A DNA stretch of 64,000 nt from Acidiferrimicrobium sp. IK (GCF_025499425.1 NZ_JAIMCB010000006.1:124001-188000); one strand, 5' to 3'; positions 17,786 through 29,703 are shown, counted from the stretch's first letter. Numbers and translations: made by a program. The notes: generated from the letters alone by a model not told the origin.

Positions 17786-18603
17786 CTACTGGCCTGGCCG
17801 CCGCCGGCGGCGCCGGGTGGCCCGCAGCAGGTCGCGGTTCATCCGGGCGATCGACTCCATCGGGATCTCCTTCGGGCACGACGCAGAGCACTCGCCGATG
17901 TTGGTGCAGGTGCCGAAGCCGAGCTCGTCTTGCTTGGCCACCATCGACATCACCCGGGCGTCGCGCTCGGCCTGGCCCTGGGGGAGCGACCCCAGGTGGG
18001 TGATCTTGGCCGAGGTGAACAGCATCGCCGAGGCGTTCGGGCAGGCGGCCACGCACGCCCCGCAGCCGATGCAGTTGGCGGCCTCGAACGCCTGGTCGGC
18101 GTCGGGCTTGGGGACCGGCAGGTTGTTGGCCTCCGGCGCGGTGCCGGTCGGGGCGGTGATGTAGCCGCCGGCCTGGATGATCTTGTCGAACGCGCTGCGG
18201 TCGACGATCAGGTCCCGGATCACCGGGAACGGCTCTGCCCGCCACGGTTCGACGAACACCGTCTCGCCGTCTTTGAAGTGGCGCATGTGCAGCTGGCAGG
18301 TGGTGGTGGCCTGTTCCGGGCCGTGGGCCCGGCCGTTGATCATCATCCCGCACGACCCGCAGATGCCCTCGCGGCAGTCGTGGTCGAAGGCGATCGGGTC
18401 GCCGCCGGTCTTGATCAGCCGCTCGTTGACCACATCGAGCATCTCGAGGAACGACATGTCCGTGGCGATGTCGGGGGCGTCGATGGTCTCGATCCTGCCG
18501 GCGTCTCTGCCCGAGCCTTGGCGCCACACCTTGAGGGTGATGTGGATCGTCCCCTCGCTCTGGGGCTCGGATCCCGGTTTGGCGAGCGGGTTCTCGATGA
18601 CAG

Positions 18604-18607
<4 letters not shown>
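17786..18607 (-). CDS. sdhB: Succinate dehydrogenase iron-sulfur subunit
   Basis: A 273-residue subunit carrying electrons from FAD in SdhA to quinone through three Fe-S clusters. All ligands are present: C78, C83, C86 and C104 for [2Fe-2S] ([12 protein letters not shown]), C179, C182, C185 and C189 ([12 protein letters not shown]) and C234, C240 and C244 ([12 protein letters not shown]) for the 4Fe and 3Fe clusters. The GTG at 18607 is chosen because it overlaps the sdhA stop by four bases (GTGA). It is last in sdhC-sdhA-sdhB and is followed by a hairpin. Confidence 0.96.
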
Positions 18608-20604
<1,997 letters not shown>

Positions 20605-20689
20605 CGGCGGATACCTCCGGAGGTGAGGGAAGCGGTCGGGAAAGGAGCCGGGTGGACGCCGGCCGGTGTCGAATGCGACGGACGCGCCA

Positions 20690-21385
20690 CTAAGAGATTG
20701 CCCCCGCTGCGACGCCTATCGGAATGGAAATGAAGCCGAGGAAGATGAACACCGAGGCGCCGGTCGCCCACACCCGGATGACCCGGTCCCAGCGCCGGTT
20801 GTTGAGCCCGAGGGTCTGGAACACGCTCCAGAAGCCGTGGTACACGTGCATGGCCAGGGCGAAGAGGGCCACCGCGTAGATGACCACCATCCACCACTCG
20901 CCGAACGCGCCGACCACGTTGTGGTACGGATCGGCCTTGTCGAAGCTGTAGCCGGGGTGGATCCACCCCCAGGTGAACATCATCAGGTGGAAGATGATGA
21001 ACGCGGCCAGGGTCAGGCCGCCCCAGCGCATCGTCAACGCGGCCGGGTCGGCCTGGACGTGGTCGGTGTACTCGTAGCGCGACACCCGCGCCGCCCGGCT
21101 GCGCAGGCCGAGGGTGATGGCGAAGTAGACGTGCACCGCGAACGCGGCGATGAGCAGGATCCGGATGATCCACAGCACCCAGGTGTTCGGGAACGGCGGC
21201 GACAGCATCCGGCGCAGGAAATGGGCGTAGCTGTCGAACTCCGGCCGGTTGAGCCACACCTTCAAGTTGCCGAGCATGTGGGCGGTGACCCACAGCAGGA
21301 TGAAGGCGCCACTTCCGGCCATCAAGACCTTGCGGCCGATCGTCGTCGTGTACAGCGACGGGCGCGCTGTCATCGTTGTGGTCAT
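20690..21385 (-). CDS. sdhC: Succinate dehydrogenase cytochrome b subunit (single, five-helix type)
   Basis: A 231-residue membrane anchor starting at ATG 21385, preceded by AAGGAG on the minus strand. Five hydrophobic helices are visible ([97 protein letters not shown]). Histidines in helices 1-4 suit two haems. It is the type B anchor, which replaces separate SdhC and SdhD; no sdhD is present. It is the first gene of the operon. Confidence 0.94.
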   Translation of the reverse strand: MTTTMTARPSLYTTTIGRKVLMAGSGAFILLWVTAHMLGNLKVWLNRPEFDSYAHFLRRMLSPPFPNTWVLWIIRILLIAAFAVHVYFAITLGLRSRAARVSRYEYTDHVQADPAALTMRWGGLTLAAFIIFHLMMFTWGWIHPGYSFDKADPYHNVVGAFGEWWMVVIYAVALFALAMHVYHGFWSVFQTLGLNNRRWDRVIRVWATGASVFIFLGFISIPIGVAAGAIS

Positions 21386-21482
21386 CGCATCTCCTTCACC
21401 GCGCCGAGCGGGGCGCGGGGCCATGGGCACTGGTCTCCCGGCACATTAAGTGCGGGGGGCGCGATCATCCCAACTCGCCCGG

Positions 21483-23633
21483 TCACCGAGGGGCGATGAC
21501 GGCGGTGTAACGGTTGTCCGCCGACCCGCCGTCCCACTCCAGGCGCAGGTCGAGGCTGACCGGGCCGGGGGTCTTCGGCAGCTGCGCTTCGAGGCGCCCG
21601 ACGCGCACGCAGCTGTCGGGGCCGACCTCCCCACCGAAGCGCCATGTCCGGCCGCCGCCGGGCCACTCCAGGCGGGCGGTGACGGACGCGCCTGGGAGGG
21701 CGCTGCGCCGGTCGCTGACCACGTGGACGGCCAGCCGGAGCTTCTCGCCGGGCTGGTAGGCGTCGCGGGGCCTGTCGGCGACGACGATCACCGGGGCGCA
21801 CGCCGCGGCCAGGGCCGCGAACCCGGCCTTCGGGCTGCGGCGATGGTCGAGCACTGACCACGACACGCCGGGCTGGGCATCCGCGAGGAGGAACTGGCAG
21901 AACCCGCCGGCGGGCCGGTACTTAAGCCGGCGCAGGTGCTCGACGTGGAAGCGGATCACCTCCGCCTGGTAGGCCTGGGTCGCGGCCCGCCAGCCGTCGA
22001 AGTCGGGGTAGGCCGCCGGGGGCACCCGCCGGTCGAAGATGGCCTTCTGCAGGCCGTGGTGGCGGACGAGGTGGTCCCAGTCCAAGTCGGGCCAGGACGT
22101 GGTGTCCAGCCACTCGTCGCTGTCGGGCACCGCCTGCGCGCCGAACTCCCCGACGAAGCGGGCCAGGACCGGGAGGCGGGCCAAAACGGCGGGGAGGTTG
22201 CGGACGTCGCCTTGGTACCAGCCGTGGTACAGGTGGGTGTCGGTGCCCCCTGCCGGGTGGGGGAGGACACCGGAGTGGGCGATCACCGGCCGGGACGCGT
22301 CGGCCTTCTCCAGCGCCCGGCGCACCGAGCGGTCCAACGCGGTCTTGTTCCAGCTGGGCAGGGCCTGCCCGACGGCGAAGCGGGCCATCTGACGGCCGCT
22401 GAGCGCCCCGTCGGGGGCCAGGTCCAGCGCCAGCGGTTCGTTGTGCCCGCACCACACCATGATCGAAGGGTGGTGGCCGAGCAGGGAGACCGCCTCCCTG
22501 GCCTGGCGGACCGCCTGCCGGCGGACGTTGGCGTACCCCCACTGCAACGGCAGGTCCTGCCACAGCAACAAGCCGGCGCGGTCGGCGGCGTCGTAGAGCT
22601 CGGGGCGCCCGATGTGGCCGTGGACCCGCAGGAGGTCCAGCCCGGCTTCCACCGCCAAGCCGATGTCCCCGGCGATCCGGTTGGCCGGGGCCTCGGCCAG
22701 CTCCCGGCGGGTCGGTCCGTAGTTGGCGCCCTTGAGGAACAGCCGCTCGCCGTTGACGGTGGCCACGAAGTTGCGCATCCGGACCTGCCGCAGGCCGGTG
22801 CGGACGCTCACGCTGTGGCTGGGCTCCCCGCCTTCGGCCGCGCTCTCCGCCCCGCCGTCGAGGCTCACCGCCACCTCGACGTCGTAGAGGGGCTGCCCTC
22901 CCATGGCGTGAGGCCACCACAACTTGGGCCGCTCGAGCGCCACCCGCCAGCGGGCCCGGTTGGGGCCGGCAGCCACCGCCTCGTCGGCGACGCGGCGGGC
23001 CGCCTCTTCGCCGCGGTCGTCGCGCACGACGGTGGTGAGGGTCACCGACGCGGCCTCGGCCGCGTCGAGCTCGACCTCGATGTCGAGCGCGGCGCGCTCC
23101 TCGCTGGCTTCCCGGCACAGGACCCTGAGCCCGGCGATGCGCACCGGGCCGGTCTCCTCGACGTGGACCGCGGCCCAGATGCCGCCCGGGTTCCACGACG
23201 GGTCGATGCAGTCCCAGTGCTGGAACACCCCGGTGAGGTTGCGCTTGGCGGTGCGGTCGTCTTGGGGTGAGCAGGCCACCTCCACCGCCAGGGTGTGCTC
23301 CGCCCGGTCCCGCAACGCCTCGGTCACCTCGAAGGTGTGAGCGAAGAAGTACCCCTCCGTGTCGCCCAGGTAGCTCCCGTCGAGCCAGACGTCGCCTTGG
23401 TAGAAGACGCCGTCGAAGCGCAGCCACGCCCGGCGCCCTTGCGGGGGTGCCGGCGCCTCGAACCGACGTCGGTAGAACAGCGGCCCGTCGCTGCCGCAAA
23501 ACGCCGGCACCGAACGCCAGTGCCCGGGCACGGGCAGCTCCGCCCAGCCGCTGTCGTCGAGATCAGTGTCGGGGAAGGTGCGCCGGCCGAGATCGTCTGC
23601 GGGCGCGGCCCGCCAGCTTCCTCCGAGGTCCAT
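21483..23633 (-). CDS. Glycoside hydrolase family 2 protein (beta-mannosidase-like)
   Basis: A 716-residue GH2 enzyme starting at ATG 23633. Layout: N-terminal beta-sandwich sugar-binding domain (DLGGSWRAAPADDLGRRTF to about residue 170), immunoglobulin-like domain (about 180-290), TIM barrel (about 300-590) and a C-terminal beta domain. Predicted acid/base is the Glu of WCGHNEP (about residue 398); predicted nucleophile is the Glu of VGEFGAQAVP (about 494). The WCGHNEP motif and LLRVHGHIGRPELYDAAD are more like beta-mannosidases than beta-galactosidases. No signal peptide, so it is probably cytoplasmic. Substrate is not certain. Confidence 0.88.
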   Translation of the reverse strand: MDLGGSWRAAPADDLGRRTFPDTDLDDSGWAELPVPGHWRSVPAFCGSDGPLFYRRRFEAPAPPQGRRAWLRFDGVFYQGDVWLDGSYLGDTEGYFFAHTFEVTEALRDRAEHTLAVEVACSPQDDRTAKRNLTGVFQHWDCIDPSWNPGGIWAAVHVEETGPVRIAGLRVLCREASEERAALDIEVELDAAEAASVTLTTVVRDDRGEEAARRVADEAVAAGPNRARWRVALERPKLWWPHAMGGQPLYDVEVAVSLDGGAESAAEGGEPSHSVSVRTGLRQVRMRNFVATVNGERLFLKGANYGPTRRELAEAPANRIAGDIGLAVEAGLDLLRVHGHIGRPELYDAADRAGLLLWQDLPLQWGYANVRRQAVRQAREAVSLLGHHPSIMVWCGHNEPLALDLAPDGALSGRQMARFAVGQALPSWNKTALDRSVRRALEKADASRPVIAHSGVLPHPAGGTDTHLYHGWYQGDVRNLPAVLARLPVLARFVGEFGAQAVPDSDEWLDTTSWPDLDWDHLVRHHGLQKAIFDRRVPPAAYPDFDGWRAATQAYQAEVIRFHVEHLRRLKYRPAGGFCQFLLADAQPGVSWSVLDHRRSPKAGFAALAAACAPVIVVADRPRDAYQPGEKLRLAVHVVSDRRSALPGASVTARLEWPGGGRTWRFGGEVGPDSCVRVGRLEAQLPKTPGPVSLDLRLEWDGGSADNRYTAVIAPR

Positions 23634-23685
23634 CTCGGCTGAAGGCTACAGCGCCGCCGCCCCGAGCCCTCGTGGGCTCAGGCCG

Positions 23686-25182
23686 CTACAGGCCGCCGAG
23701 CAGGCCGTTCAGGGTGTTGTTGAGCGTCGAGGTGAGCGACGGGGCCGTCGTCGGGGTGGTCGTCGAGGACGGCGTCGCGGTGGTCGACGACGGCAAGACG
23801 GTGCCGGGCGCGGTCCCGGCGGGACAGCTGACAGGCACCGCGATGCCGAGGAGGTTGATCTCGGTGCAGGTCCCGACGCTGACCGAGGCCACCGGGGTGG
23901 TGGTACCGGGAAGCTGGATCAAGTTGACCGACGTGGTCGACCCACCCGAAGGCGCCGTGGTCTGGGTGACCGACCCGACCGGGCCCAGGCTCAGGACGGT
24001 GGTCGGCGTCGTCGACGGTGCCGGGGGGACGGTGGTGGTCGGCGCGGACGGCGCGGTGGTGGTCGGCGTGGTGGGCGCCGCCGGGGTGGACGGGGAGGAG
24101 GGTGTCGTCGGGCCGGAGACGCCACCGCCACCGCTGGTCGGGACCGTCGGGGCGGTAGGAGTGGACCCGCCGGCGCCGTAGGCCACGGTGCTGGCGCTCG
24201 GGGTGGTGCCGTCGAGCCCGTAGGCCGCCGACGCCAGGAAGTTGCTGATCGGGCTGTCGATCAGGCCGCCGTACCCGCCGCTTGGGGTGTACCCGCTCGC
24301 CGACCCGCCGCTGGTGGTCGTAACACCGGGGTTGCTGCCCGGCACGGTACCCGTCGCGTGCAGGGCGCTGCTGGTGAGGATGCCGGTGTGCTGGCCGAGC
24401 ACGCCGAGGCCGATCAGCCCGATGGCCAGCACCCCGGCGGTGGCGATGCTGAGCGGCCGGGCCGCCCGCTCGCTCATCCACGCCCCGGCCGGAAGCCACC
24501 GTCCGGCCGGGTCGGTGGCGACGCCTTTGTGCCAGCGCGCCGCAGCCGTTTCCTCCAGCGAGGCCGGCATGGCGGCCGCGAGGGGACGGAGCACCGCGTC
24601 GAGGTGGGCGGGGGGCTCCATCGCGGTCTGCTCGAAACGCCCGAGCAGGCCGCGCCGGCCCCGGGCGGTCAGCTGGGACGCGACCGCCGCGGAAACCCCG
24701 AGGACCGGCGCCACCGCCTCGGGCTCGAGGCCTTCGACCTCCCGCAGCCACACCGCGGCCCGCCACCGCTCCGGGAGGCTGCGGAACGCGGCCGTGGCTA
24801 GCGCGGCCTCGGCCGTCTCCTCCCCGCGGCGCAAGTGCTCGGCGGTTGCCTGCAGGTCGCGCTGGGCCTGCTCCGGGCGCCGGGCCAGGTCGAGCGCAGA
24901 GCGGTACGTGGCGGCGAGCAGGAGGGGGCGCAGCGCGTCGGACGCGCTGGTCTGGCGGCGGCGCACCGAGCGCAGCACCCGCACGAAGCCCTCTCCGACC
25001 GCGGACGCCGCGGCGTCGCGGTCAGGTGTCACCGCCTGAGCGAGGCGCCACATGCTCTGCCCGTGGCGGTGGAACAGCTCCGCGAAGGCGTGTGCATCGT
25101 TGCGTGCCGCGGCGCGCGCCAGGTCGGCCTCGGTCCCCAGAGGGGAGCTGAGCGAGCCTGCAGGAACAGCGACCGACTGCAT
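23686..25182 (-). CDS. ECF-like sigma factor with C-terminal membrane helix and Ser/Thr-rich tail
   Basis: A 498-residue protein. Residues about 20-100 resemble sigma region 2 (NDAHAFAELFHRHGQSMWRL) and 135-185 region 4 with its helix-turn-helix (LPERWRAAVWLREVEGLEPE, SAAVASQLTARGRRGLLGRF). After a linker there is one hydrophobic helix (about 245-265, LSIATAGVLAIGLIGLGVLG) and a roughly 230-residue Ser/Thr/Pro/Gly tail that would lie outside the membrane. Most ECF factors are about 180 residues and rely on separate anti-sigma factors. Here the membrane part is fused. ATG 25182 is better spaced from GAGGT than the GTG at 25185. Divergent from the MoxR-like gene. Confidence 0.78.
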   Translation of the reverse strand: MQSVAVPAGSLSSPLGTEADLARAAARNDAHAFAELFHRHGQSMWRLAQAVTPDRDAAASAVGEGFVRVLRSVRRRQTSASDALRPLLLAATYRSALDLARRPEQAQRDLQATAEHLRRGEETAEAALATAAFRSLPERWRAAVWLREVEGLEPEAVAPVLGVSAAVASQLTARGRRGLLGRFEQTAMEPPAHLDAVLRPLAAAMPASLEETAAARWHKGVATDPAGRWLPAGAWMSERAARPLSIATAGVLAIGLIGLGVLGQHTGILTSSALHATGTVPGSNPGVTTTSGGSASGYTPSGGYGGLIDSPISNFLASAAYGLDGTTPSASTVAYGAGGSTPTAPTVPTSGGGGVSGPTTPSSPSTPAAPTTPTTTAPSAPTTTVPPAPSTTPTTVLSLGPVGSVTQTTAPSGGSTTSVNLIQLPGTTTPVASVSVGTCTEINLLGIAVPVSCPAGTAPGTVLPSSTTATPSSTTTPTTAPSLTSTLNNTLNGLLGGL

Positions 25183-25244
25183 CACGACCTCGTATCGGCA
25201 GAGGGGTACGGATGGGCGATTGGCTAGTACGACCCATTGTGTCG

Positions 25245-25286
25245 CTTCTCCTGCCTGGCGGGAGAAGGTGCCCCACAGATTTTTTT
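25245..25286 (+). promoter_or_regulatory. Hairpin plus T tract in divergent spacer (possible attenuator or regulatory stem)
   Basis: Seven-bp stem CTTCTCC / GGAGAAG (25245-25251 / 25261-25267) followed after 12 bases by seven T residues (25280-25286). It lies upstream of the MoxR-like start, with no plus-strand gene just before it, so a leader terminator is possible. Seen directly; role is inference. Confidence 0.35.
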
Positions 25287-25375
25287 CAGGTACCTGGGCA
25301 AACCGGACATTCGCGCTCCAACCCGACCCGGGGCGGGGTGTCCCACTACGGCTCCCGACGCCCTACCGTGAACCC

Positions 25376-26776
25376 ATGAGCTCCCGTCCCGCCACCCTCG
25401 GCCAGCTGCGTGAATCCGGCTGGACCTCGGTCCCGGTCAAGGAGGAGGTTCGGCGCAACGCCGCCGCGCGCATCGCCGCCGGTGAGCCGGTGGTCGCCGG
25501 CGTCCTCGGCTACGAGGACACGGTCCTTCCCCAAGTCGAGCACGCGCTGCTCGCCGGCCACGACATCATCTTCCTCGGGGAGCGGGGTCAGGCCAAGACC
25601 CGGATGATCCGCAGCCTGACCGGCCTGCTCGACGAGTGGCTGCCGATCGTGGCCGGCTCGGAGATCCTCGACGACCCCTACCATCCGGTGTCGCGCCACG
25701 CCCGCGACCTGATCGCCGACAAGGGCGAGGACACCCCGATCGACTGGGTGCATCGCGACGACCGCTTCGGCGAGAAGCTGGCCACGCCCGACACGTCCAT
25801 CGCCGACTTGATCGGCGAGGTCGACCCGATCAAGGTCGCCGAGGGTCGTTACCTCTCCGACGAGCTGACCATGCACTACGGCCTGGTGCCGCGCACCAAC
25901 CGGGGCATCTTCGCCATCAACGAGCTGCCCGACCTGGCCGAGCGGATCCAAGTCGGCCTGCTCAACGTGCTTGAGGAGCGCGACGTCCAGGTCCGCGGCT
26001 ACAAGCTGCGCCTGCCCCTCGACGTGATGCTGGTGGCGTCGGCCAACCCCGAGGACTACACCAACCGGGGGCGGATCATCACGCCGCTCAAGGACCGCTT
26101 CGGGGCGCAGATCCGCACCCACTACCCGCTCGACGTCGAGACCGAGATCGCGGTCATCAATCAGGAGGCCACCCCTCTCGACAACCTGGGCGTGCGCATC
26201 GACATGCCGCCGTACATGGCCGAGATCGTGGCCACGCTGTCGCACCTGGCCCGCCAGAGCTCCCAGATCAACCAGCGCTCCGGCGTGTCGGTCCGCCTCA
26301 GCGTCGCCAACTACGAGACGCTGATGGCGTCCGCGGCCCGCAGGGCGCTGCGTCTCGGCGAGTCGGAGGCGGTGCCGCGCATCTCCGACCTGGACTCCCT
26401 GGCTGCGTCCACCGCCGGCAAGGTGGAGATCGAGACCATCGACGAGGGCCGCGACGGCCAGGTCGTGGAACGGTTGATCAAAGGCGCGGTGCTGTCGGTG
26501 TTCAAAGAGCGCGTCCCGATGGAGCGCCTCCGCGACGCGGTCGGTGCGTTCGACGAGGGCGTGGTCATCCACGCCGGCGACGACGTCGCGTCGGCCCGCT
26601 TCGTGGAGGCCCTGGTCGGGGTGCCCAGCCTCCGCCAGGCGGTGGCCGACCTGGCCGGCAGCGAGTCGCCGGCCGCGGTCGCAGCCGCCGCCGAGTTCAT
26701 CCTCGAGGGCCTGCACCTCTCCAAGCGGCTCAACAAGGACTCGGCGGGGTCCCGGGCGACGTACCGGTCCCGCTAG
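25376..26776 (+). CDS. MoxR / Mg-chelatase-like AAA+ ATPase
   Basis: A 466-residue AAA+ ATPase starting at ATG 25376. Walker A is GERGQAKTR (about residue 68) and the Walker B-like stretch is GIFAINELPDLAERIQVGLL, followed by sensor-type NPEDYTNRGRIITPLKDRFG. MoxR-family ATPases remodel or activate partner proteins and are usually encoded with a von Willebrand factor A protein. Here the partner is probably the VWA gene at 27682, separated by a gene on the opposite strand. Substrate and complex are unknown. Confidence 0.88.
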   Translation: MSSRPATLGQLRESGWTSVPVKEEVRRNAAARIAAGEPVVAGVLGYEDTVLPQVEHALLAGHDIIFLGERGQAKTRMIRSLTGLLDEWLPIVAGSEILDDPYHPVSRHARDLIADKGEDTPIDWVHRDDRFGEKLATPDTSIADLIGEVDPIKVAEGRYLSDELTMHYGLVPRTNRGIFAINELPDLAERIQVGLLNVLEERDVQVRGYKLRLPLDVMLVASANPEDYTNRGRIITPLKDRFGAQIRTHYPLDVETEIAVINQEATPLDNLGVRIDMPPYMAEIVATLSHLARQSSQINQRSGVSVRLSVANYETLMASAARRALRLGESEAVPRISDLDSLAASTAGKVEIETIDEGRDGQVVERLIKGAVLSVFKERVPMERLRDAVGAFDEGVVIHAGDDVASARFVEALVGVPSLRQAVADLAGSESPAAVAAAAEFILEGLHLSKRLNKDSAGSRATYRSR

Positions 26777-26782
26777 CCGGCC

Positions 26783-27571
26783 TCAGCCCTCCGCCCAGGG
26801 CGGCTGGCAGCGCTCGCACGCGTAGGCCCACCGCCCCGACAGATCCCAGCGGCGGATCCCGGTCCCGCACCGGGCGCAGCTGTCCTGCTTGTAGACGTAG
26901 CGGGTCCGTCCGTCGCGCACCGACGCGTCGTCGGGGTCGACGGTGACGATCCTGCGCTCCTCGACCCCGGCGCGCAGCCACCGCACCAGCGTCGCCCAAA
27001 GCGGGTCCCACTCCGCGGCGCCCAAGGTGTTGGCCGGGCGGGACGGGTGGATCCCGTGCACGAACAGCGACTCGGCGCGATAGACGTTGCCGACCCCGGC
27101 GACCACCGACTGGTCCATCACCGCGACGCCGATCGGCCCCCGCCGGCGGGCCAGCTTCGCCACGACCCGGCCGCCGTCCGCGTCGGTGCGGATCGGGTCC
27201 GGGCCGAGGCGGGCGACGATCGCTTCGCGCTCTGGCGGCTCGAGCAGCTCGCACGCGGTCGGGCCGGTCAGGTCGAAGCCGGCGTCGGGGCCGGTGAGGC
27301 GGACCCGGACCTGGTGGTGGGTTTCGGGGGCGGGCGGCGCGAACGGCCAGAACTTGCCGTACAGGCCGAGATGGACGTGGAGGATCCGCTCGCCGGCGAA
27401 ATGGTAGAAGAGGTGCTTGCCCCACGCCTCGATCGCCTCGAGGACGGTCCCGTCGAGGAGGGCCGCGCCTTTCGCGAAACGCCCCTGCGGCGAGGTGACC
27501 CCGAGGGCGTGACCCTGGAAGGCCTGAGTGTGGTCCCGGGCTATGCGGTGGATGGTGTGGCCTTCGGGCAC
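26783..27571 (-). CDS. nei: Endonuclease VIII-like DNA glycosylase (Fpg/Nei family)
   Basis: A 262-residue base-excision repair glycosylase/AP lyase. It begins PEGHTIHRIARDH, with the catalytic proline and glutamate directly after the start (GTG 27571). The conserved lysine is in WGKHLFYHF, the H2TH region is DQSVVAGVGNVYRAESLF, and the C-terminal zinc finger has CARC and CERC with the DNA-contacting GRWAYACERCQ. The PEGHT start suits Nei/Nei2 more than Fpg (PELPE). It sits on the opposite strand between the MoxR-like and VWA genes. Confidence 0.93.
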   Translation of the reverse strand: MPEGHTIHRIARDHTQAFQGHALGVTSPQGRFAKGAALLDGTVLEAIEAWGKHLFYHFAGERILHVHLGLYGKFWPFAPPAPETHHQVRVRLTGPDAGFDLTGPTACELLEPPEREAIVARLGPDPIRTDADGGRVVAKLARRRGPIGVAVMDQSVVAGVGNVYRAESLFVHGIHPSRPANTLGAAEWDPLWATLVRWLRAGVEERRIVTVDPDDASVRDGRTRYVYKQDSCARCGTGIRRWDLSGRWAYACERCQPPWAEG

Positions 27572-27681
27572 GACGGTGATGCTGGCCCACCACGCCCCGT
27601 TGCGCCACCCGGGCGACCTTTCCCCACCTCTTTGGCGCCGCTCGTCGCTGAAAGCGCCGCGGCGGGGCGTAGCGTGAGACC

Positions 27682-29703
27682 ATGCCTCGCTTCTCGTACT
27701 CGCGCTGGGACGGCACCCAGGTCGGCTTCGACTTCGGTGCCGACGACGTCTTCGAGGAGCTGACCGACGAGCTGCTGCAGCACGGCGACGTCAACCAGGC
27801 GTTGCGCCGGCTGCTGCAGCGGGGGTTCACCGACCGCAACAACGAGCGCATCGCCGGCATGCGCGAGCTGCTGGAGCGGCTACGCGAGCGGCGCCAGGAG
27901 CTGCTCGACACCCACGACCTGGGCGGCGCCTACGAGGACATCGCCCGGCGGTTGCGGGAGGTCGTCGACGAGGAGCGGGCCGGCATCGACCAGCTCGAGC
28001 AGGCGGCGCGCGACTCGGGCGACCAGCGCCGCCAGGAGGTGGCGTCGCAGGCCGCGATGGAGCGGCGCATGCACCTCGACCTGCTGCCCCCCGACCTGGC
28101 CGGGCAGGTCCGGTCGCTTCAGGAGTACGACTGGACCAACTCGCAGGCCCAGCAGCACTTCGAGGAGCTCATGGACGAGCTGCGCAAGGAGATGCTCCAG
28201 AGCCAGTTCAACCAGATGTCGGAGGCCATGTCCGACGTGTCGCCCGAGGCGATGCAGCGCACCAAGGACATGTTCAACGACCTAAACGCCATGCTCGAGG
28301 CCAGGGAGGCCGGGCGCGACACCGACCGGATGTTCGCGGAGTTCATGGACAGCTACGGCGACATGTTCCCCGGCGAGCCGCAGACCCTCGACGAGCTGCT
28401 GGAGCAGATGGCCCAGCAGATGGCGGCCATGTCGCAGATGCTGGCGTCGATGTCGCCCGAGCAGCGGGCCCAGCTGCAGGCTCTGTCCGACGCGTTGATG
28501 GAGGATATGGACCTGCGCTGGCAGGTCGACCGCCTGGGCGCCAACCTGCGCAACGCCTTCCCGCAGATGGGCTGGGACCGAGGCCGCGGCTTCCAAGGGC
28601 AGGACCCTCTCGGCTTCTCGCAGGCCGCGTCGATGATGAACGAGCTGGGCGACCTCGACGCGCTGGAGAACCTCCTGTCGCAGGCCGCCAACCCGGGCGC
28701 GCTGGCCGACGTCGACATCGACCGGGCCCGCCAGCTCCTCGGGCCCGACGCGGCCCGCTCGCTGGAGCAGCTGGCCCGGATGACCAAGCAGCTGACCGAG
28801 GCCGGCCTGATCGACCAGCGGGAAGGCCGCTTGGAGCTCACCCCCCGCGGTCTGCGCCAGATCGGGCGCAACGCGCTGGCGGACCTGTTCTCCCGGCTGG
28901 TCAAGGACCGCATGGGCCGCCACAGCGTCGAGCGGATCGGCATCGGTCACGAGCGGACCTACGAGACCAAGCCCTACGAGTGGGGCGACCCGTTCAACCT
29001 GTCGATCGAGCGGACCGTCCGCAACGCGGTCGGCCGCTCGGGCAGCGGGACCCCGGTCCGGCTGCAACCAGACGACTTCGAGGTGGAGCGCACCGAGACC
29101 CTGACGCGGACCTCGACTGTGCTGCTGGTCGACCTGTCGCTGTCGATGCCCATGCGAGACAACTTCCTGGCCGCCAAGAAGACCGCCATGGCGCTCCACT
29201 CGCTGATCACCACCCAGTACCCCCGGGACTACCTGGGCCTGATCGGCTTCGGGGAGCTGGCCCGGGAGCTGCGGCCCCAGGACCTGCCGGAGGTGTCGTG
29301 GGACTACACCTACGGGACCAACATGCAGCACGCGCTGGTGCTGGCCCGCCGGCTGCTGGCTCGCCAGACCGGCACCAAGCAGGTGATCATGATCACCGAC
29401 GGGGAGCCGACCGCGCACCTGCTGGAGGACGGCTCGCCGTTCTTCTCGTACCCGCCGGCGCCCGAGACGGTGCAGCTGACCCTCGAAGAGGTGGTCCGCT
29501 GCACCAAGGAGCGGATCACCATCAACACGTTCATGCTCGACGCCACCGGCTACCTGCGGGCGTTCGTGGAGAAGATGACCCAGCTCAACCGGGGCCGGGC
29601 GTTCTTCACCACCCCCGAGACACTCGGCGACTACGTGCTGGTCGACTTCCTCGACCAGAAGCGCACGCAGCGAGGCGGCGGGGCACGGCGCCGCAGCGCT
29701 TGA
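27682..29703 (+). CDS. VWA domain protein (MoxR partner)
   Basis: A 673-residue cytoplasmic protein from ATG 27682. The N-terminal 450 residues are helical and rich in Gln, Met and Glu (EMLQSQFNQMSEAMSDVSPE, QMAAMSQMLASMSPEQRAQL). Residues about 470-660 form a von Willebrand A domain with an intact metal-ion-dependent adhesion site (LLVDLSLSMP, i.e. DxSxS) and MITDGEPTAHL. Such proteins pair with MoxR ATPases as metal-dependent adaptors. There is no signal peptide or membrane helix. The ATPase is 0.9 kb upstream on the same strand. Confidence 0.88.
   Translation: MPRFSYSRWDGTQVGFDFGADDVFEELTDELLQHGDVNQALRRLLQRGFTDRNNERIAGMRELLERLRERRQELLDTHDLGGAYEDIARRLREVVDEERAGIDQLEQAARDSGDQRRQEVASQAAMERRMHLDLLPPDLAGQVRSLQEYDWTNSQAQQHFEELMDELRKEMLQSQFNQMSEAMSDVSPEAMQRTKDMFNDLNAMLEAREAGRDTDRMFAEFMDSYGDMFPGEPQTLDELLEQMAQQMAAMSQMLASMSPEQRAQLQALSDALMEDMDLRWQVDRLGANLRNAFPQMGWDRGRGFQGQDPLGFSQAASMMNELGDLDALENLLSQAANPGALADVDIDRARQLLGPDAARSLEQLARMTKQLTEAGLIDQREGRLELTPRGLRQIGRNALADLFSRLVKDRMGRHSVERIGIGHERTYETKPYEWGDPFNLSIERTVRNAVGRSGSGTPVRLQPDDFEVERTETLTRTSTVLLVDLSLSMPMRDNFLAAKKTAMALHSLITTQYPRDYLGLIGFGELARELRPQDLPEVSWDYTYGTNMQHALVLARRLLARQTGTKQVIMITDGEPTAHLLEDGSPFFSYPPAPETVQLTLEEVVRCTKERITINTFMLDATGYLRAFVEKMTQLNRGRAFFTTPETLGDYVLVDFLDQKRTQRGGGARRRSA

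Noticed and set aside
25052..25375. N-terminal extension of the MoxR-like protein through the divergent spacer
   Set aside because: The extra residues overlap the sigma gene on the other strand and lack similarity to the family; ATG 25376 gives the expected N-terminus.
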